Below are positions 24,525 through 32,854 of a stretch of 64,000 nt of DNA, in pieces (the first letter of the stretch is position 1; every line of letters begins with the position of its first letter). The translations under genes were made by a program, and so were the position numbers. Source of the DNA: Rhizobium sp. AC27/96 (GTDB taxonomy: Bacteria; Pseudomonadota; Alphaproteobacteria; Rhizobiales; Rhizobiaceae); NCBI RefSeq assembly GCF_001692325.1, contig NZ_LXKN01000020.1, positions 1-64,000 of the forward strand, read 5' to 3'. The notes under the pieces were generated by a model that saw only the letters and a list, made by a program, of their open reading frames with translations, was not told where the DNA came from and did no database searches.

Positions 24525-25484
24525 TCAGATTTGCCCGTCCTTGCTGGCCTCTGCATTTTTCTGGTTAACCGCGGCTTCGGTTTCAGAGATCAGCCAATCG
24601 ATGAAGGCTTGGGCAGCGGGAGCGATCTTGCGGTCTTTCTGTGTCACCAGCCAATGCGCTGTTCTGGTGGAGGTGATCGTCTGCGGAAACGGCTGTACCA
24701 GGCGTCCGGTTCGCAAGTGATCGGGGATGAGCAGCATGCGTCCTATCGCGATGCCCTGGCCGTCGAGCGCCGCCTGCAGGGTGATGTTGTAGTCGGTGAG
24801 TTGAATGCTGCGGGCCTGAGAGAGATCCAGCCCCACGGCGGAGGCCCAGACCTGCCAGTCGACAGGTTTCTTGGCGAACAGCAAGGTATGGCGCAGCAAA
24901 TCCTGCGGCGTCACGATGGCCCCACCCGACTGCAGGAGCATCGGGCTGACCACGGGGCTAAGTTGTTCGGCCATGAGCAGCCGGGCATCGACTCCGGCCC
25001 AGCTTCCGTCGCCATAGCGAATGGCGATATCGGTCTCGCCGGCCGCGACATTGGCGACACGCAGCGACGGGTCAAGCTCGAGATCGATGTGCGGATGGCG
25101 AGTTTGAAATCTGTGCAGGCGCGATACGAGCCAGTTTGCGGCGAAGGAAGGCAGCAGGCTGATGCGGACCACATTGCGCCCGCTCTTGCTGCGCAGGTCC
25201 GAGGTGGCGGCCGTGATCAGGCGCAATGCATCGGCGGTTCGCGTGCGATACTCCTCGCCCTCGGCAGTCAAAGCAATGCTGCGTGCCTTGCGTACGAACA
25301 GCGGCAGACCGAGAAACTCCTCCAGCTGGCGGATGTGATGGCTGACCGCGCTTTGCGTGATGAGCAGTTCCTCGCCGGCCCGCCGAAAGCTCATCAGCCG
25401 CGCGACGGCCTCAAAGACTCGGAGCGCCTGTAATGGCGGCAAGGTGGTGGAGGAACGCATTCGGTTCAATGCTTTCGTGGGCAT
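24525..25484 (-). CDS. LysR-family regulator, GcvA type
   Basis: 319 residues. The HTH has LPPLQALRVFEAVARLMSFR and LLITQSAVSHHIRQLEEFLG, the GcvA-type opening. The effector domain has GETDIAIRYGDGSW and WLVSRLHRFQTRHPHIDLEL. A second ATG at residue 9 is an alternative start; neither has a clear ribosome site. It is divergent from the RidA/aminotransferase/SDR unit whose first ATG is about 130 bases away, and is its likely activator. The inducer is unknown, but the GcvA type is often tied to amino-acid metabolism. Confidence 0.85.
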   Translation of the reverse strand: MPTKALNRMRSSTTLPPLQALRVFEAVARLMSFRRAGEELLITQSAVSHHIRQLEEFLGLPLFVRKARSIALTAEGEEYRTRTADALRLITAATSDLRSKSGRNVVRISLLPSFAANWLVSRLHRFQTRHPHIDLELDPSLRVANVAAGETDIAIRYGDGSWAGVDARLLMAEQLSPVVSPMLLQSGGAIVTPQDLLRHTLLFAKKPVDWQVWASAVGLDLSQARSIQLTDYNITLQAALDGQGIAIGRMLLIPDHLRTGRLVQPFPQTITSTRTAHWLVTQKDRKIAPAAQAFIDWLISETEAAVNQKNAEASKDGQI

Positions 25485-25618
25485 GTGATTGGGTCGGCCA
25501 TCAGTCTATCGACTTGATCAGACATTAGCCAGATCGATCAGTGAAGTCGGTGTTTTGAATTGGATCTGTCAGGGCAGTGCGGCCGATAATACCGCCGGAG
25601 AGACAGCAGGAGATGATG

Positions 25619-26089
25619 ATGTTAGCCACCATAGCGGAGAAGCTTGCAACCCTTGGCCACACACTACCGGTCGCATCGGTGCCGGTTGCCAATTACGTGT
25701 CGTTTGTCCGTGCGGGCAATCTGTTGAGCATATCGGGACAGATCAGCCGTATTGATGACGAGAATGCCGTGCTCGGTATTGTCGGTGCCCCTGTTTCCAT
25801 TGATGAAGGCCGCAGGGCCGCAGAGATCGCGGCAATCAACGTGCTGTCCCAGATTGCGGCCGCAACGGATGGAGCGATCGCCAGCGTACGTCGCATCGTT
25901 CGCCTGGGTGTTTTTGTGGCTGCAACGCCTGAATTCAACCAGCACCCGCAGGTCGCCAATGGTGCATCGGATCTCATGGTTGCCGTGTTCGGTGATGCCG
26001 GACGTCATAGCCGTGCCGCCGTCGGCGTCAGCTCGTTGCCCCGCGGTGTCGCGGTCGAAGTCGACGCGCTTGTCGAGCTGGAGGGCTGA
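25619..26089 (+). CDS. RidA-family (YjgF/UK114-like) protein
   Basis: 156 residues from the ATG at 25619, six bases after AGGAG; two further ATGs lie at 25613 and 25616. It is a trimeric-type Rid fold: VSFVRAGNLLSISGQI, an inner strand with GAIASVRRIVRLGVFVA, and the C-terminal SRAAVGVSSLPRGVAVEVDALVEL. The Arg of SRAAVG aligns with the catalytic Arg105 of E. coli RidA, which hydrolyses reactive enamines/imines from PLP enzymes. At about 155 residues it belongs to the longer Rid group. The next gene, two bases on, encodes a PLP enzyme, so it probably clears that enzyme's imine product. Confidence 0.85.
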   Translation: MLATIAEKLATLGHTLPVASVPVANYVSFVRAGNLLSISGQISRIDDENAVLGIVGAPVSIDEGRRAAEIAAINVLSQIAAATDGAIASVRRIVRLGVFVAATPEFNQHPQVANGASDLMVAVFGDAGRHSRAAVGVSSLPRGVAVEVDALVELEG

Positions 26090-26091
26090 CG

Positions 26092-27285
26092 GTGGCCCAA
26101 ACGCTCGATATCGAACAGCTGCGCTCGGAAACGCCGGGCTGTGCCACCGGCACGCATTTCAATCATGCGGGCTCCTCATTGTCCTCGAATGCTGTGCTGG
26201 CGGCCGCGACGGAACATCTGCGACGTGAGTCGCTTCATGGCCCGATGGAAGCAGCAGTCAATGCTGCGGGCCTCATCGATGAGGTGAGGGCGGATGCTGC
26301 CGGCCTGGTTGGCGCGACGTCTGCTGAAATTGCCTTTGCCAGCAGCGGATCCGCCGCATGGGGCCTGGCCTTTGCCGCTCTGCCGCCACTCGTTGCGGGT
26401 GATCGCATTCTGGTTGGCCGTCAGGAATGGGGCGGCAATCTATCGACCATGCAGGCGGCGGCCAGAAGGGCAGGGGCGCGCATCGAGACCATTCCCGCCA
26501 ACGAAGACGGCAGCGTGGATGCCAGTGCCCTCGCCAATATGATCGACGATCGCGTTCGTCTTGTTGCCCTGACATGGCTTCCGGCCAATGGCGGGCTCAT
26601 CAACGATGCGGCTGCCATCGGCAAGGTGACGAGAGCGGCTGGCGTTCCCTATTTCATCGATGCGGCGCAGGCGCTCGGCCAGCTTCCCGTGGATGTTGGC
26701 GCCATTGGCTGCGACATGCTCAAGGGCTCGGGCCGGAAGTTTCTGCGCGGACCGCGCGGCGTTGCAGTTCTCTATCTGCGCAAGGCATTCCTGGAGAAAC
26801 TGGAGCCAGCCTATCTCGATGTCCTTTCGTCATCATGGGGAGAGGACGGACCCAATGTGCGGACGGATGCACAGCGCTTCGAGACAAGCGAAAAGCCCAT
26901 TGCGTTGCTGCTGGGGCTGGGGGCCGCGCTGAAGCAGGCGCGCCACCTCGGCGTCGATGTCATCCGCCAGCGGATCAAGGATCTTTCCGGGCAGTTGCGG
27001 GATCAGCTCGGCTCTATTCCCGGTGTCACTGTCCAGGATCTCGGGACCGAGAAATCGGGACTGGTCTCATTTACCGTGGCCGGCGTTGCGCCGCAGACTA
27101 TTCGCAGCAAGCTTGCGGAAAAACAGATTGCAATTGCGGCAAATGGCATACCTTACACTCCGCTTGACATGACTGCGCGCGGCCTTACCGAGATTGCGCG
27201 TGCGTCGGTGAGCTATCTGAACACAACGGATGAAATCGACCGTCTTTGCGACCATATTGCTGCTCTCGCGCAGCGGGCGGCTTGA
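26092..27285 (+). CDS. Class V aminotransferase / cysteine-desulfurase-like PLP enzyme
   Basis: 397 residues from a GTG start two bases after the ridA stop, with GGAGG overlapping the ridA end. PLP contacts: FIDAAQALGQ with Asp190, and the Schiff-base Lys216 in KGSGRKFLRGPRG. The N-terminus CATGTHFNHAGSSLSSNAVL and the large GRKFLRGPRG loop resemble isopenicillin-N-epimerase-like and selenocysteine-lyase-like members rather than IscS, whose active-site cysteine loop I do not see. The substrate is unknown; lyase, epimerase or transaminase activity are all possible. Cytoplasmic, co-transcribed with ridA and an SDR. Confidence 0.85.
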   Translation: MAQTLDIEQLRSETPGCATGTHFNHAGSSLSSNAVLAAATEHLRRESLHGPMEAAVNAAGLIDEVRADAAGLVGATSAEIAFASSGSAAWGLAFAALPPLVAGDRILVGRQEWGGNLSTMQAAARRAGARIETIPANEDGSVDASALANMIDDRVRLVALTWLPANGGLINDAAAIGKVTRAAGVPYFIDAAQALGQLPVDVGAIGCDMLKGSGRKFLRGPRGVAVLYLRKAFLEKLEPAYLDVLSSSWGEDGPNVRTDAQRFETSEKPIALLLGLGAALKQARHLGVDVIRQRIKDLSGQLRDQLGSIPGVTVQDLGTEKSGLVSFTVAGVAPQTIRSKLAEKQIAIAANGIPYTPLDMTARGLTEIARASVSYLNTTDEIDRLCDHIAALAQRAA

Positions 27286-27311
27286 CGGAAAAAAGGACAG
27301 GTGAAGACAGG

Positions 27312-28094
27312 ATGGATCTGGGAATCAGGGGCAAGCGGGCAATTGTCTGCGCGAGCTCGAAGGGGCTCGGTCGTGGCGTTGCCGAGAAGCTGGCGGAAGC
27401 GGGCGTCGACCTGACGTTGAATGCGCGCACGGAATCCGTGTTGCGCGCGACGGCAAGGGAGATTGCCGATACCTATGGCGTCAAGGTGCAGATCGTTGCG
27501 ACGGATGTCACGACAGAGGAAGGCCGCAAGGAGCTTCTGGCCGCCGAACCGCAACCGGATATCCTGGTCAACAATGCTGGTGGTCCGCCCGCGGGCCTCT
27601 GGTCGGATTGGGGCGAGGAAGAGTGGCTGAGCGCGGTCAATGCCAATATGCTGACGCCGATCTACCTGATGAACGCGATCCTGCCCGGCATGATCGAGCG
27701 CCAATGGGGCCGCGTGGTCAATATTACCTCCGGCTCGGTCAAGTCGCCCATTCCCCAGCTTGGATTGTCGAATGCCGCTCGCGGCGGTCTCACCGGTTTT
27801 GTGGCCGGAACGGCACGACAGGTGGCGCGCCACGGCGTAATCATCAACAACCTGCTACCGGGCTCGCATGAGACCGATCGGATCAGGGGATTGCTGGAGA
27901 AGACCTCGGAAACAAAAGGCATTTCCATCGAGCAGGCCCGTGCTGAAGCCCATGCCGCCAACCCGACCGGCCGGTTTGGCACCAAGGAGGAGTTCGGCGC
28001 CGCCGCCGCGTTCCTCTGCAGCCAGTATTCGGGCTTTATTGTCGGGCAGAACCTTCTGCTTGACGGTGGCGCCTTCAATTCGACATTGGGATGA
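27312..28094 (+). CDS. SDR-fold protein lacking the usual catalytic Tyr and Lys
   Basis: 260 residues from ATG 27312. The Rossmann features are present: ASSKGLG (14-20, cofactor loop), NNAG (87-90), Ser140 in NITS and the C-terminal LLLDGG. At the catalytic YxxxK site the sequence is GLSNAARGGL, so Ser153 and Arg157 replace Tyr and Lys. I have seen this change in a divergent group annotated as 3-oxoacyl-ACP reductase-like, so it is not random decay. It may use another base, another chemistry, or only bind cofactor. It is the third gene of the ridA/aminotransferase operon, 26 bases behind it. Confidence 0.85.
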   Translation: MDLGIRGKRAIVCASSKGLGRGVAEKLAEAGVDLTLNARTESVLRATAREIADTYGVKVQIVATDVTTEEGRKELLAAEPQPDILVNNAGGPPAGLWSDWGEEEWLSAVNANMLTPIYLMNAILPGMIERQWGRVVNITSGSVKSPIPQLGLSNAARGGLTGFVAGTARQVARHGVIINNLLPGSHETDRIRGLLEKTSETKGISIEQARAEAHAANPTGRFGTKEEFGAAAAFLCSQYSGFIVGQNLLLDGGAFNSTLG

Positions 28095-28195
28095 AAGCGC
28101 TCGCCGTCGCCCGAGCCTCTTCTTCGCAGGCCCGGTCGCCTTGCTCAATCGCCTGTCCGCGGTGACGTGGGCAGGCAGAGCGCTTCCCTATGCGG

Positions 28196-28972
28196 TCATT
28201 GATGATGCAGCACGCTCAGGCCACCGTCCACGGTCAGGCTCGTGGCATTCATGAACGGGCATTCGTCCGAGATCATGAAAACGGCTGCAAGCGCGATCTC
28301 CTGCGGTGATGCGATGCGCCCACCCGGATGCAGCTTCATCGTCTCCGCCTTAGCCTTCTCCGGATCGGGAAAGCTGTTCCAATAATCGACGGCCTTCTGC
28401 GTGGCGACATAGCCGGGCGCGAGCGCGTTCACGCGCACATTCTTCGGCGCATATTCGATCCCCAGTGACTTGGTCATGCCCAGAAGCGCGTGCTTGGCGA
28501 GCGGGTAGGGGAAGGTGTGCGGAATGATCGTGAAGGCATGGGTCGAGGCGATGTTGAGGATGACGCCGCCACCGCGAGCGATCATGTCAGGCAGGACGGA
28601 CCGGCAGCAATTCCAGGCGCCCTTGAGGTTGATGTCGAAGCAACGCTGCCAGTCTTCGTCCGTCGTCTGCAACGGTTCGGCAAAGACGTTGACCCCGGCA
28701 TTGTTGACCAGGGCGTTGATGCTGCCGATCTCGCCGGCGGCTTTGGCCACGGCTGCGCGCACCGCTTCGGCATCGGTAATGTCGGCGGCCTGGTAGCCAA
28801 GCCTGGCGCCGCTTTCCTTCAGTTTGCCGGCCGCCTGCTGCAGAAGGGTCTCGTCGCGGTCGATGAGGAAGATGCTGGCATCCTCGGCTGCACAAGCCTC
28901 GGCGATGGCTAACCCGATCCCTTGGGCGGCTCCGGTAATGAAGACGCGTTTTCCAGAAAGGCGATTTGGCAT
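28196..28972 (-). CDS. SDR-family oxidoreductase, probable sugar 1-dehydrogenase
   Basis: 258 residues from ATG 28972 (MPNRLSGKRVFITGAAQGIG); the longer upstream frame lacks a ribosome site. It has the classical SDR set: TGAAQGIG (13-20), Asp38 at the end of beta-2 (pointing to NAD+), NNAG (90-93), Ser143, Tyr156 and Lys160 in YPLAKHAL, and LTVDGGLS near the end. It lies 55 bases behind an aldose 1-epimerase gene and opposite araFGH, so oxidation of L-arabinose or a similar aldose to its lactone is the best guess. Gfo/Idh-type L-arabinose dehydrogenases are unrelated to it, so the substrate needs testing. Confidence 0.82.
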   Translation of the reverse strand: MPNRLSGKRVFITGAAQGIGLAIAEACAAEDASIFLIDRDETLLQQAAGKLKESGARLGYQAADITDAEAVRAAVAKAAGEIGSINALVNNAGVNVFAEPLQTTDEDWQRCFDINLKGAWNCCRSVLPDMIARGGGVILNIASTHAFTIIPHTFPYPLAKHALLGMTKSLGIEYAPKNVRVNALAPGYVATQKAVDYWNSFPDPEKAKAETMKLHPGGRIASPQEIALAAVFMISDECPFMNATSLTVDGGLSVLHHQ

Positions 28973-29027
28973 TCGGCATTCCTCTTTCAGTTTGGCCCGG
29001 CAATCCGGGTGGTGATCCGGTCGCGAA

Positions 29028-29918
29028 TTATTCCGGATATCTTTGCGGCTGCAGGTGGATCGATCCCGCAAGGATTTCCCCCGGTCGCAGGATCTTCAAG
29101 TCTCCCAGGTCGGGAAGGTTATGACCGTTTGCGATATGGGTCATCGGCTCGAAACAGAAATAATCCTCGCGAAAACTCGGGTTGAAGCTTTTGTCGGGGA
29201 TGAAGATGAATGCATGCCTGACCGATGTGTCGGCAGTCAGTCGCAGGCTGGCATGTCTCTCCGGCCAGATGATCTCCGCCTTGCCGCTCCATTCCTCGAA
29301 ACCGTTGTTGACCCAGCGACGCGGCAGCGGCGAAGGCTTGGAGAAATCGAGATCGGCAGGAATGTCGGCGCGCTCTCCCGGCAGCCAGCCCTCGGTCTCC
29401 GTCCAGAATCGCTGTGCTGGTGCAAGGAGGGTCGTTTCAGGGGTGAGCGGGAAATAGGGATGCCAGCCCAGCCCGAAGGGCAGCGTGTCCTTGCCGGTGT
29501 TCTTGACGCTCATATGAAGCGTCAACCCGTGGGATGAGAGGGTTATGGTCTGTTTTGCCTCGTAGCCATAGGGCGTATCGCCCTCCGGGTGAAGAAAGCC
29601 GATCTGCAATTCGTCCATGCTGCGGTTCAGAACAGACCATTCTGTCCGCCAGCCATCGCCGTGCAGATAATGGGGATCCGAAGCCGTGTTCGGTCGAAGG
29701 TTATAGTCGCGTCCCTCGAATACGAAGTGATTGTTTCTCACGCGATTGCCGAAAGGCACGAGGGGGTAGCAGGCAGAAGATGACGGATCGGCATCATCCG
29801 CGGGCCTCAATAGGGCGATCCTGCTGCCATCCACCATCCAGGAATAGTCAAGCAACATGCCGCCGGAAGTTGATATGCGCGCTGAAAGTGCGCCGTTCTG
29901 CAAATCGATAATGGCCAC
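29028..29918 (-). CDS. Aldose 1-epimerase family protein
   Basis: 296 residues from a GTG at 29918, which has GAGGAAGG eight bases upstream; a TTG eight codons earlier lies before that site. Galactose-mutarotase-type beta-sandwich: YPLVPFGNRVRNNHFVFEGR, YLHGDGWRTEW (catalytic-type His) and FGLGWHPYFPL (second His), with CFEPMTH near the C-terminus. It interconverts alpha and beta anomers of aldoses, supplying the form used by the next enzyme. It is the first gene of a minus-strand pair with the SDR and is divergent from araFGH, so L-arabinose is the expected sugar. Confidence 0.85.
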   Translation of the reverse strand: MAIIDLQNGALSARISTSGGMLLDYSWMVDGSRIALLRPADDADPSSSACYPLVPFGNRVRNNHFVFEGRDYNLRPNTASDPHYLHGDGWRTEWSVLNRSMDELQIGFLHPEGDTPYGYEAKQTITLSSHGLTLHMSVKNTGKDTLPFGLGWHPYFPLTPETTLLAPAQRFWTETEGWLPGERADIPADLDFSKPSPLPRRWVNNGFEEWSGKAEIIWPERHASLRLTADTSVRHAFIFIPDKSFNPSFREDYFCFEPMTHIANGHNLPDLGDLKILRPGEILAGSIHLQPQRYPE

Positions 29919-30283
29919 TAAGCGATTGCCTTCCTCTCGCAAATCAAAGCCGGTGCCGAATGGATCGATATCCAGTTTGGCACCGATATATATGATTTAT
30001 TTTCTCTATTCTTCCAATTTTTCACGGATTTCATCCGCAATTCCCCATGAATCGCACGTTCATAATGATATCGTACAGATATAAGCTGCGGTATCGATAT
30101 AAAAATCATACACAAATATTGACTGGTATGATGTTTTTTCATATTCAAGGCTTCGGGTCCAGTGGACTGCAGGTACGGCTTAATTGTTATACAAATAATT
30201 GAATCGTATTACAATATAACTTAGGGAAGTCGAGCGGTTCCCCAGGAGATGGATGGGGACGCGCAAACAAAGGGAGAGAGATC
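29919..30283 (+). promoter_or_regulatory. Divergent epimerase/araF control region with operator at 30183-30215
   Basis: An AT-rich 365-base gap without a gene. ATTGTTATAC (30183-30192) and GTATTACAAT (30206-30215) form a dyad with one mismatch and a 13-base centre. Inside it TTGTTA (30184) and TATTAC (30207) are 17 bases apart, a plausible araF promoter. A second possible promoter is TTGACT (30119) with TATTCA (30142). The dyad resembles the one before the dehydratase at 12939. The region near 29985-30110 is also AT-rich and may hold the epimerase promoter, but I saw no clear boxes there. Confidence 0.5.
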
Positions 30284-31267
30284 ATGCGCTTTTTCAAAGC
30301 GGCAATCCTTGCCGGCACCTTTGCCGTTCTGGCTGCCGGCTCCGCTTTTGCGGAGGACGTCAAGATCGGTTTCATCGTGAAGCAGCCCGAGGAGCCCTGG
30401 TTCCAGGACGAATGGAAATTCGCTGACCAGGCCGCCAAGGAAAAGGGCTTTACGCTCGTCAAGATCGGCGCCGAAGATGGCGAAAAGGTCCAGTCGGCGA
30501 TCGATAATCTCGGTGCGCAGGGCGCTCAAGGCTTCATCGTCTGCACGCCGGACGTCAAGCTTGGGCCGGGCATCGTCGCCAAGGCCGCAGCCAATCAGCT
30601 GAAGCTCATGACGGTGGACGACCGGTTGGTCGATGCCCAGGGCAAGCCGCTGGAAGACGTTCCGCATATGGGCATCTCCGCCACGAAGATCGGCGAAACC
30701 GTCGGGCAGGCAATCGTCGACGAAGTCAAGAAGCGCGGTTGGGACATGAAGAATGTCGGCGCGATCCGCGTCTCCTATGACCAGCTGCCGACGGCCGTCG
30801 ACCGCGTCGAGGGCGCGATCTCGGTATTGAAGGCCGCGGGCTTCCCGGCCGCCAACATCTATGATGCACCGCAGGCAAAGACCGACACCGAGGCCGCGCT
30901 CAATGCCGCCACTACGGTTCTCAACAAACATGCCGACGTCAAATACTGGGTTGCTTTTGGCCTCAATGACGAAGCGGCTCTTGGCGCCGTGCGTGCCTCT
31001 GAATCCGTTGGCATTCCGGCGGCCAATGTGATCGCGGTCGGCATTGGTGGTGCCGATTCGGCAATCAATGAGTTCAAGAAGCCTTCCGCAACCGGCTTCT
31101 TCGGCACGGTCATCATTTCACCGAAGCGTCACGGCTACGAAACGGCGCTGAACATGTATGACTGGATCGCCAACAGCAAAGAACCGCCGAAGCTGACGCT
31201 GACCTCCGGCTCGCTTGCCTTGCGCGGCGACTATGAGAAGGTTCGCAAGGATCTCGGCATCGAATGA
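30284..31267 (+). CDS. araF: L-arabinose-binding periplasmic protein
   Basis: 327 residues. A signal peptide (1-23, ending GSAFA) is followed by VKIGFIVKQPEEPWFQDEWK FADQA, which matches the mature N-terminus of E. coli AraF (LGFLVKQPEEPWFQTEWKFA) almost residue for residue. Further AraF landmarks are FIVCTPDVKLGPGIV, TVDDRLV and ATGFFGTVIISPKRHGYETA. It binds L-arabinose in the periplasm for the AraGH membrane complex. It is the first gene of the araFGH operon, which is followed by a GntR regulator. Confidence 0.93.
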   Translation: MRFFKAAILAGTFAVLAAGSAFAEDVKIGFIVKQPEEPWFQDEWKFADQAAKEKGFTLVKIGAEDGEKVQSAIDNLGAQGAQGFIVCTPDVKLGPGIVAKAAANQLKLMTVDDRLVDAQGKPLEDVPHMGISATKIGETVGQAIVDEVKKRGWDMKNVGAIRVSYDQLPTAVDRVEGAISVLKAAGFPAANIYDAPQAKTDTEAALNAATTVLNKHADVKYWVAFGLNDEAALGAVRASESVGIPAANVIAVGIGGADSAINEFKKPSATGFFGTVIISPKRHGYETALNMYDWIANSKEPPKLTLTSGSLALRGDYEKVRKDLGIE

Positions 31268-31336
31268 TCATCTGCTCAAGATGAGTGTCGTCCCGGCGGC
31301 GCGTATGCCGCCGGGTATTTTTTCGATGGAGCGAAG

Positions 31337-32842
31337 ATGGATTTCCTCGAATTCAAGAGCATCTCCAAGGGCTATCCTGGGGTCCAGGCGTTGTCCGACG
31401 TCTCCTTCGGCGTGAAGAAGGGCGCGGTACACGGATTGATGGGCGAAAACGGCGCCGGCAAATCCACGCTGATCCGCGTGCTTTCCGGCGATCAGGCGGC
31501 GGATACGGGCAGCATCGTCATCGATGGCGTGGAGCAGAACTATAGTTCCGTCCGCGATGCTTTTCATGCCGGCGTCATCGTCATTCACCAGGAACTCCAG
31601 CTGGTGCCGGAGCTGACTGTTGCCGAGAACCTCTGGCTCGGACGTTTTCCCGGCAAGGCCGGCATCATCGACGGCAAGACCCTGGTGGAGACGGTTCGCA
31701 CCAGGCTCAAGGAAATCGGCATCGACGTCGATCCCGCGGCCAAGGTTTCCTCGCTTTCGATCGGCGCCCGCCAGATGGTGGAGATCGCCAAGGCCGTCAT
31801 GGTCGATGCGCGGGTGATCGCGCTTGATGAACCCACCTCGTCGCTGTCTTCACGCGAAAGCGAAATCCTCTTTTCCCTGATCGACAGGCTGAGAGCCAAG
31901 GGCACCGTCATCATCTATGTTTCGCATCGCCTGGATGAGATCTTCCGGCTCTGCGACAGCCTGACCGTCCTTCGCGACGGCAAGCTTGCGGCGCATCACC
32001 CTGACATTGCGAAGACGACGCGCGAGCAAATCATCGCGCAGATGGTCGGCCGCGAGATCAGCAATATCTGGGGTTGGCGCGACCGGCCGTTGGGCGATGT
32101 CCGTCTCGATGTCAGGACGCTCTCCGGTTCCAAATTGCGCAACCCGATCAGCTTTTCCGTTCGCAAGGGTGAAATTCTCGGCTTCTTCGGTCTCATCGGC
32201 GCGGGACGAAGTGAAATGGCGCGGCTGCTTTACGGCGCAGACCATCGCCACCAGGGCACGGTGACCATCGATGGCGTTGGGGTTTCGCCCAACAATCCGA
32301 AGGCTGCCATCAGCGCCGGCATGGTTCTCTGCCCGGAAGACCGCAAGTTTGACGGCATCATCCAGGGGCGGTCGATCGAAGAGAACATCGCGATCTCTTC
32401 AAGACGGCATTTCTCGCCCTTCGGCCTGTTGAACGCCAAAAAAGAGGCTTCGGTCGCGGAACAGTTCATCGCCAAGCTCAGGGTTCGCACACCCTCCCGC
32501 AAGCAGGACGTCGTCAACCTCTCGGGCGGCAACCAGCAAAAAGTCATCCTCGGCCGGTGGCTTTCGGAGCAGGGCGTGAAGGTGCTCGTCATCGACGAGC
32601 CGACGCGAGGCATCGATGTCGGCGCCAAGTCGGAGATCTATGAGATCCTCTACGAGCTGGCGGCCGGCGGAATGGCGATCGTCGTCATCTCCAGCGAGCT
32701 TCCCGAGGTCATGGGTATTTCCGATCGCATCATGGTCATGTGCCAGGGCCGCATCGCCGCCAATGTCCCACGGGCCGATTTCGACGAGCGCAGCATTCTG
32801 ACCGCGGCTTTGCCCGACAAGAATGCCGCCGGCACACTATAA
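31337..32842 (+). CDS. araG: L-arabinose ABC transporter, double ATP-binding protein
   Basis: 501 residues, two fused ATPase domains as in AraG, RbsA and XylG. Domain 1 has Walker A GENGAGKST (36-44) and the signature LSIGARQ in place of LSGGQ. Domain 2 begins around residue 260 with FFGLIGAGRSEMARLL (a degenerate P-loop, normal for this family) and has LSGGNQQK and VLVIDEPTRGID. It powers arabinose uptake. It lies 69 bases after araF and 12 bases before araH. Confidence 0.92.
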   Translation: MDFLEFKSISKGYPGVQALSDVSFGVKKGAVHGLMGENGAGKSTLIRVLSGDQAADTGSIVIDGVEQNYSSVRDAFHAGVIVIHQELQLVPELTVAENLWLGRFPGKAGIIDGKTLVETVRTRLKEIGIDVDPAAKVSSLSIGARQMVEIAKAVMVDARVIALDEPTSSLSSRESEILFSLIDRLRAKGTVIIYVSHRLDEIFRLCDSLTVLRDGKLAAHHPDIAKTTREQIIAQMVGREISNIWGWRDRPLGDVRLDVRTLSGSKLRNPISFSVRKGEILGFFGLIGAGRSEMARLLYGADHRHQGTVTIDGVGVSPNNPKAAISAGMVLCPEDRKFDGIIQGRSIEENIAISSRRHFSPFGLLNAKKEASVAEQFIAKLRVRTPSRKQDVVNLSGGNQQKVILGRWLSEQGVKVLVIDEPTRGIDVGAKSEIYEILYELAAGGMAIVVISSELPEVMGISDRIMVMCQGRIAANVPRADFDERSILTAALPDKNAAGTL

Positions 32843-32854
32843 TTCAGGAACGAT

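Noticed and set aside
28095..28185. AAGCGCTC/GAGCGCTT hairpin as terminator
   Set aside because: The loop is about 75 bases and no T-run follows, so pairing in vivo is doubtful.
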